In this document: positions 12,913 to 15,857 of the stretch, one piece after another
How positions within the stretch are numbered: position 1 is the stretch's first letter
How the letters are laid out: every line of letters begins with the position of its first letter
DNA from: 2-02-FULL-62-14 sp035632555
GTDB lineage: Bacteria; Nitrospirota; Nitrospiria; Nitrospirales; Nitrospiraceae
Direction: 5' to 3'
Length of the DNA: 15,857 nt
Assembly: GCA_035632555.1 (NCBI GenBank)
Contig: DASQGO010000007.1
Coordinates: 1-15,857 of the forward strand
The notes under the pieces: generated by a model
What the model saw: the letters and a program-made list of their open reading frames with translations, nothing else
Databases searched by the model: none
What the model was told of the DNA's origin: nothing
Program-made: the position numbers and the translations under genes

Positions 12913-13290
12913 TCACTTCTTGTGCAGCTTGCCCTGGGACTTCACGCCGTTCACGAAGGCCTCGATCGCCGCGTTGACCTCTTCTCCGGTCATGGCGCGG
13001 TCGTGCGTTTCGCTTTCATCCACGAGGTAGACGTCTTTTTCTTTTTCCTGCCGGATGATGACCGTGTTCTCGGGCGTGACCTCGATCATCATAAACCACT
13101 CCTTGTCGCCTTTCTTGATCACCGCTTCCTTGCCGAGCCCTTTTTTCGAAACCTCCACATGGTAGTCGCCGCCCGGGGATTGGGCTTCCGCCGGGCCGAT
13201 GGCGCCGGCGGGAAGCCACAGGGTCACGGCAAAGACGGCGGAGAGCGCAACAAGGGAAGGCCTGGTGCAAGGGCGTGCGACGCGGGTCAT
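12913..13290 (-). CDS. Small secreted protein of unknown function
   Basis: This 125-aa protein has a clear signal peptide ('MTRVARPCTRPSLVALSAVF' onward) with a likely cleavage after AEA near residue 36, so the mature part is about 89 aa. That part is charged and strand-rich: 'GDYHVEVSKKGLGKEAVIKK', 'EWFMMIEVTPENTVIIRQEK', 'KDVYLVDESETHDRAMTGEE', and a lysine-rich end. It has no cysteine after the signal peptide and no membrane anchor. I do not recognise the family; a small periplasmic or extracellular beta-sheet domain is the most that can be inferred. GGAGG lies 6 nt before ATG 13290, and a TATAAT promoter stands about 30 bp upstream. Confidence 0.8.
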   Translation of the reverse strand: MTRVARPCTRPSLVALSAVFAVTLWLPAGAIGPAEAQSPGGDYHVEVSKKGLGKEAVIKKGDKEWFMMIEVTPENTVIIRQEKEKDVYLVDESETHDRAMTGEEVNAAIEAFVNGVKSQGKLHKK

Positions 13291-13316
13291 GCGGGCCTCC
13301 GAAACGATGCTGCCGG

Positions 13317-13345
13317 ATTATAGCGCAGCCTCCGTCCCGCGTAAA
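13317..13345 (-). promoter_or_regulatory. Sigma70-type promoter of the small secreted protein
   Basis: On the minus strand TTTACG (13340-13345) and a perfect TATAAT (13317-13322) are 17 bp apart. The predicted start is near 13310, about 20 nt before ATG 13290. Confidence 0.6.
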
Positions 13346-13363
13346 TGAGCGGTTCCGGGGCCT

Positions 13364-13392
13364 TTGCCTTTTCCCCTCTGCCTTGTTACGAT
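13364..13392 (+). promoter_or_regulatory. Candidate promoter of the 13401 gene, giving an almost leaderless mRNA
   Basis: TTGCCT (13364-13369) and TACGAT (13387-13392) are 17 bp apart. Transcription would start within 1-3 nt of ATG 13401, and no ribosome-binding site is present. Each box matches consensus at four of six positions. Confidence 0.35.
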
Positions 13393-13400
13393 GCCGCGCG

Positions 13401-13832
13401 ATGGACGCTCTGCTCGCACAGGTTGAAGCAGTCCTGACGAAGGAGGTCCTGATCGGCCTGACCATCGCCTCGGTCGCCTTCTTCGTCGGTACACTCATCG
13501 TCATCCCGTTCATTTTGGTCCGTCTCCCTCCGCACTATTTCGACGAACGGCATCCCCGTCGCTGGATGCCGAATCGCAGCCCGGTCCTGCGGCTCGCGGG
13601 CCTCATTGCAAAGAATGCCATCGGAGCCGTGTTCCTGGCAGTCGGCATCGCGCTGCTCTTTCTGCCGGGACAGGGGATTCTCACAATCCTGCTGGGCGTG
13701 TCGCTGATGGACTTTCCCGGCAAACGCTATATTGAACGAAAAATCATCGGGCAGCCGGCCGTGCTGAAAGCCGTCAATTCTCTTCGAGCCAAATACAACA
13801 AACCGCCGTTCACCGTGCCGGGCGATCCGTAA
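13401..13832 (+). CDS. PGPGW-like inner-membrane protein
   Basis: This 143-aa protein has two hydrophobic segments, about residues 15-40 ('LIGLTIASVAFFVGTLIVIP') and 68-97 ('IGAVFLAVGIALLFLPGQG' onward). Between them lies a basic loop with 'HPRRWMPNRSP'. 'LPGQGILTILLGVSLMDFPG' resembles the PGPGW putative transmembrane family, and a conserved-looking tail follows ('LKAVNSLRAKYNKPPF'). The function of the family is unknown. ATG 13401 has no ribosome-binding site and may lie at the 5' end of a leaderless transcript. The polA start follows 15 bp downstream, so both may share an mRNA. Confidence 0.75.
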   Translation: MDALLAQVEAVLTKEVLIGLTIASVAFFVGTLIVIPFILVRLPPHYFDERHPRRWMPNRSPVLRLAGLIAKNAIGAVFLAVGIALLFLPGQGILTILLGVSLMDFPGKRYIERKIIGQPAVLKAVNSLRAKYNKPPFTVPGDP

Positions 13833-13847
13833 CCGCAGGGTGCGTCC

Positions 13848-15857
13848 ATGGCCGCCGCGCACGCAACATCCCGCCGCACCTGCTACCTGATCGACGGCAG
13901 CGCCTATATCTACCGCGCTTTCTTCGGGCTTCCCGCGCTGTCCAACTCCAAAGGGATTCCAACCAACGCCGTCTACGGCTTCACGACGATGCTGATGAAG
14001 ATCTTGCGCGAGCGGAAGCCGGACTGCCTCGCCATCACGTTCGACGAAAAAGGGCCGACGCATCGCCACGAGGAGTTCAAGGAATACAAGGCCCACCGGC
14101 CGCCCATGCCCGACGACATGCAGGCGCAGATTCCCTACATCCACGAAATCGTCGAGGCGTTCGGCATTCCCGTCGTCCGGAAGCAGGGCTATGAAGCGGA
14201 CGACCTGATCGGCACGCTGGCGAAAAAGGCGGAGGCCGCGGGCTTCGAGGTGATCATCGTCACCGGCGACAAGGACATGCTGCAGCTTGTCACGCCGGCC
14301 GTCCGGATCTACGATCCCATGAAGGACAAATGGCTCGGCGAGGCGGAGTGCCGCGAGAAATTCAGCGTGGAGCCGGCACGGGTTGTCGAGATCATGGGAC
14401 TCATGGGCGATGCCACCGACAACATTCCCGGCGTAAAGGGCATCGGCGAGAAGACGGCGGTCAAACTGATCGCGGAGTTCGGCACAATCGAGAATCTGCT
14501 CAAGCACGTGGACGATGTGAAGCCGCCTCGAACGCAGGCGCTGCTCAAGGAGCAGGCCGAGAACGCGCGCCTGAGCCGGAAGCTGGCGACGATCCACACC
14601 GACTATCCGGTCGAATTCGACGCGCAGACATTCAAAACGCACCCGCCTGATCCGGAGCGGCTGGCGCCCCTGCTGCGCGAACTGGAATTTTCATCGCTGC
14701 TCAAGACCATTCAAACGGCGTCAGGCTCGTCGCCGGCGGGCGAGGTCTTGGGCGGAGAGGTCGAAACCATCAAGGACGAGAAATCCGCCAGGCGCTTTGC
14801 CGATCATGCGGCAAAGGGAACACTCGTCGGTCTGCATGTCGTGTCAGAAGGAACGGGCGTCAGCGCCGAAGTGCGCGGCCTCGCGCTGAGCACGCCGGAC
14901 GGCACAACCGTTTTTGCATCGCGCCCGTTCGGTCCGCTGAAAGATCTGCTCGCCGATCACAAAGTCCTCAAAGCCGCGCACGATCTCAAGCCGGCACTGC
15001 TCGCGCTGCACCGCGCGGGAGTCGAGCGGGTCGAGCCGGCCTTTGACACGATGATCGCAGCCTACCTGCTCAATCCCAACCGGCGCGGGCATGGATTGGA
15101 CTCGGTCGCGCTGGAGGTGCTGGGCTATCAGCTGGGAACGGGACAAGCGGAGCAACCAAAAGAGGAACCGACCGATCTATTCGGATCATCCAGCGGTGAT
15201 GCTAATGCGGCGGCCAGGGCGGCGGAGGCGGCCTCGGTCACGGTCAGGCTCGTGCCGACACTGAAAGACCGGTTGGACGAGCAGGGAAGCCTGACGCTGT
15301 TCGACGAAGTGGAAATGCCGCTCGTGCCGGTGCTGGCCGAGATCGAGCGCAACGGCTTCGGCCTCGATATCAATGTGCTTCACGCGCAGAGCAAAGAACT
15401 GGAGCGCGAGCTGGAACATATCATGGGCAACATCACGCGGCTCGCCGGCCAGGAGTTCAACGTCAACTCGCCCAAGCAGCTTGCGACGGTCCTGTTCGAG
15501 AAGATGGGCTTGAAGCCGCTCCGCAAAACCAAGACAGGCTATTCCACGGACGAAGACACGCTCACGCAACTGGCGGCGCAGCACGAATTGCCGGCGCAAA
15601 TTTTGAACTATCGTTCGTTGAGCAAGCTCAAGTCCACCTATGTGGATGCATTCCCGGAGTTGGTGAATCCGGAAACGCACCGGCTGCACACGTCGTTGAA
15701 TCAAACCGTTGCGGCGACCGGGCGGCTGTCGTCCACCGAGCCGAATCTCCAGAACATTCCAATCAAGGGCGAGCATGGCTTCCGCATCCGCGAAGCGTTC
15801 GTCGCCTCCAAGGGCCACACGCTGCTCTGCGCGGACTATAGCCAGATCGAGCCGCGC
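13848..15857 (+). CDS. polA: DNA polymerase I, partial (3' end outside window)
   Basis: 670 codons from ATG 13848 to the window edge contain no stop. Residues 12-300 are the 5'-3' exonuclease: 'CYLIDGSAYIYRAFF' (D16), 'EADDLIGTLA', 'VIIVTGDKDMLQLV' and 'GDATDNIPGVKGIGEKTAVK' keep its acidic residues. Residues 310-490 match the 3'-5' exonuclease domain, but the metal-binding motifs are lost. The DxE site is 'VGLHVVSEG' (H330), and the NLKYD aspartate is replaced by A383 in 'AHDLKPALLA'. The polymerase domain begins near 500 with 'VEMPLVPVLAEIERNGFGLD' and 'TGRLSSTEPNLQNIPIKGE'. The window ends in motif A, D663-Y-S-Q-I-E-P-R670, where the usual leucine is proline. The enzyme fills gaps and removes RNA primers. 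About 230-260 residues lie outside. It starts 15 bp after the 13401 gene, with GCAGGG about 8 nt upstream. Confidence 0.95.
   Translation, partial: MAAAHATSRRTCYLIDGSAYIYRAFFGLPALSNSKGIPTNAVYGFTTMLMKILRERKPDCLAITFDEKGPTHRHEEFKEYKAHRPPMPDDMQAQIPYIHEIVEAFGIPVVRKQGYEADDLIGTLAKKAEAAGFEVIIVTGDKDMLQLVTPAVRIYDPMKDKWLGEAECREKFSVEPARVVEIMGLMGDATDNIPGVKGIGEKTAVKLIAEFGTIENLLKHVDDVKPPRTQALLKEQAENARLSRKLATIHTDYPVEFDAQTFKTHPPDPERLAPLLRELEFSSLLKTIQTASGSSPAGEVLGGEVETIKDEKSARRFADHAAKGTLVGLHVVSEGTGVSAEVRGLALSTPDGTTVFASRPFGPLKDLLADHKVLKAAHDLKPALLALHRAGVERVEPAFDTMIAAYLLNPNRRGHGLDSVALEVLGYQLGTGQAEQPKEEPTDLFGSSSGDANAAARAAEAASVTVRLVPTLKDRLDEQGSLTLFDEVEMPLVPVLAEIERNGFGLDINVLHAQSKELERELEHIMGNITRLAGQEFNVNSPKQLATVLFEKMGLKPLRKTKTGYSTDEDTLTQLAAQHELPAQILNYRSLSKLKSTYVDAFPELVNPETHRLHTSLNQTVAATGRLSSTEPNLQNIPIKGEHGFRIREAFVASKGHTLLCADYSQIEPR

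Noticed and set aside
13386..14642. 418-codon open frame antisense to the 13401 gene and polA
   Set aside because: It is a shadow of polA, low in recognisable motifs and with unlikely composition.

Overview
The window is about 60% G+C, gene-dense bacterial chromosome. It holds short operons with 4-bp ATGA overlaps, clear sigma70-type promoters and mostly core or metabolic genes. No phage, transposon, CRISPR or tRNA was seen. The gene content (dsrE2-tusA, a KefB-type antiporter, SUMF1 next to hemD, a PGPGW-like membrane protein, a polA with a dead proofreading domain) would fit a Nitrospira-like member of Nitrospirota. That placement is inference from general resemblance, not a database match.

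Layout: (1) 1-1472, minus strand: an exported SUMF1-fold protein translationally coupled to a partial uroporphyrinogen-III synthase (hemD). (2) 1598-4670, plus strand: a VOC metalloprotein, an MBL-fold hydrolase and a UDP-glucuronate 4-epimerase-like enzyme, joined by two ATGA overlaps behind one strong promoter whose -35 box sits in a perfect 10-bp palindrome. (3) 4667-5368, minus: a HAD phosphatase whose stop shares a CTAG with the epimerase stop. (4) 5446-7639, plus: a KefB-type antiporter locus with two lesions. A decayed copy of its own 5' end lies directly upstream, and an in-frame TAA separates its RCK-N and RCK-C domains. (5) 7655-8329, minus: a secreted protein made only of the Lon (S16) proteolytic domain. 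(6) 8502-9297, plus: dsrE2-tusA, a sulfur-trafficking pair. (7) 9298-10430: a long structured leader, an unrecognised 117-aa protein and a GIY-YIG-like protein. (8) 10506-12425, plus: glutamate formimidoyltransferase, ribosomal protein bS21 and endonuclease III. (9) 12429-13290, minus: another DsrE-family protein and a small secreted protein, each with its own TATAAT promoter. (10) 13401-15857, plus: a two-helix membrane protein and polA, which runs off the window.

Working together: DsrE2 and TusA are expected to relay sulfane sulfur, and the second DsrE protein may join that network. The VOC, MBL and epimerase genes are made at linked levels and may serve nucleotide-sugar or surface-polysaccharide chemistry, though only the epimerase has a predictable substrate. 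Nth and PolA both act in base-excision repair, but they are not co-transcribed. The most unusual spot is the kefB locus: the remnant reading frame starts at a strong ribosome-binding site and ends 8 nt inside kefB, and the antiporter then stops one codon before a GTG that opens its missing C-terminal domain.
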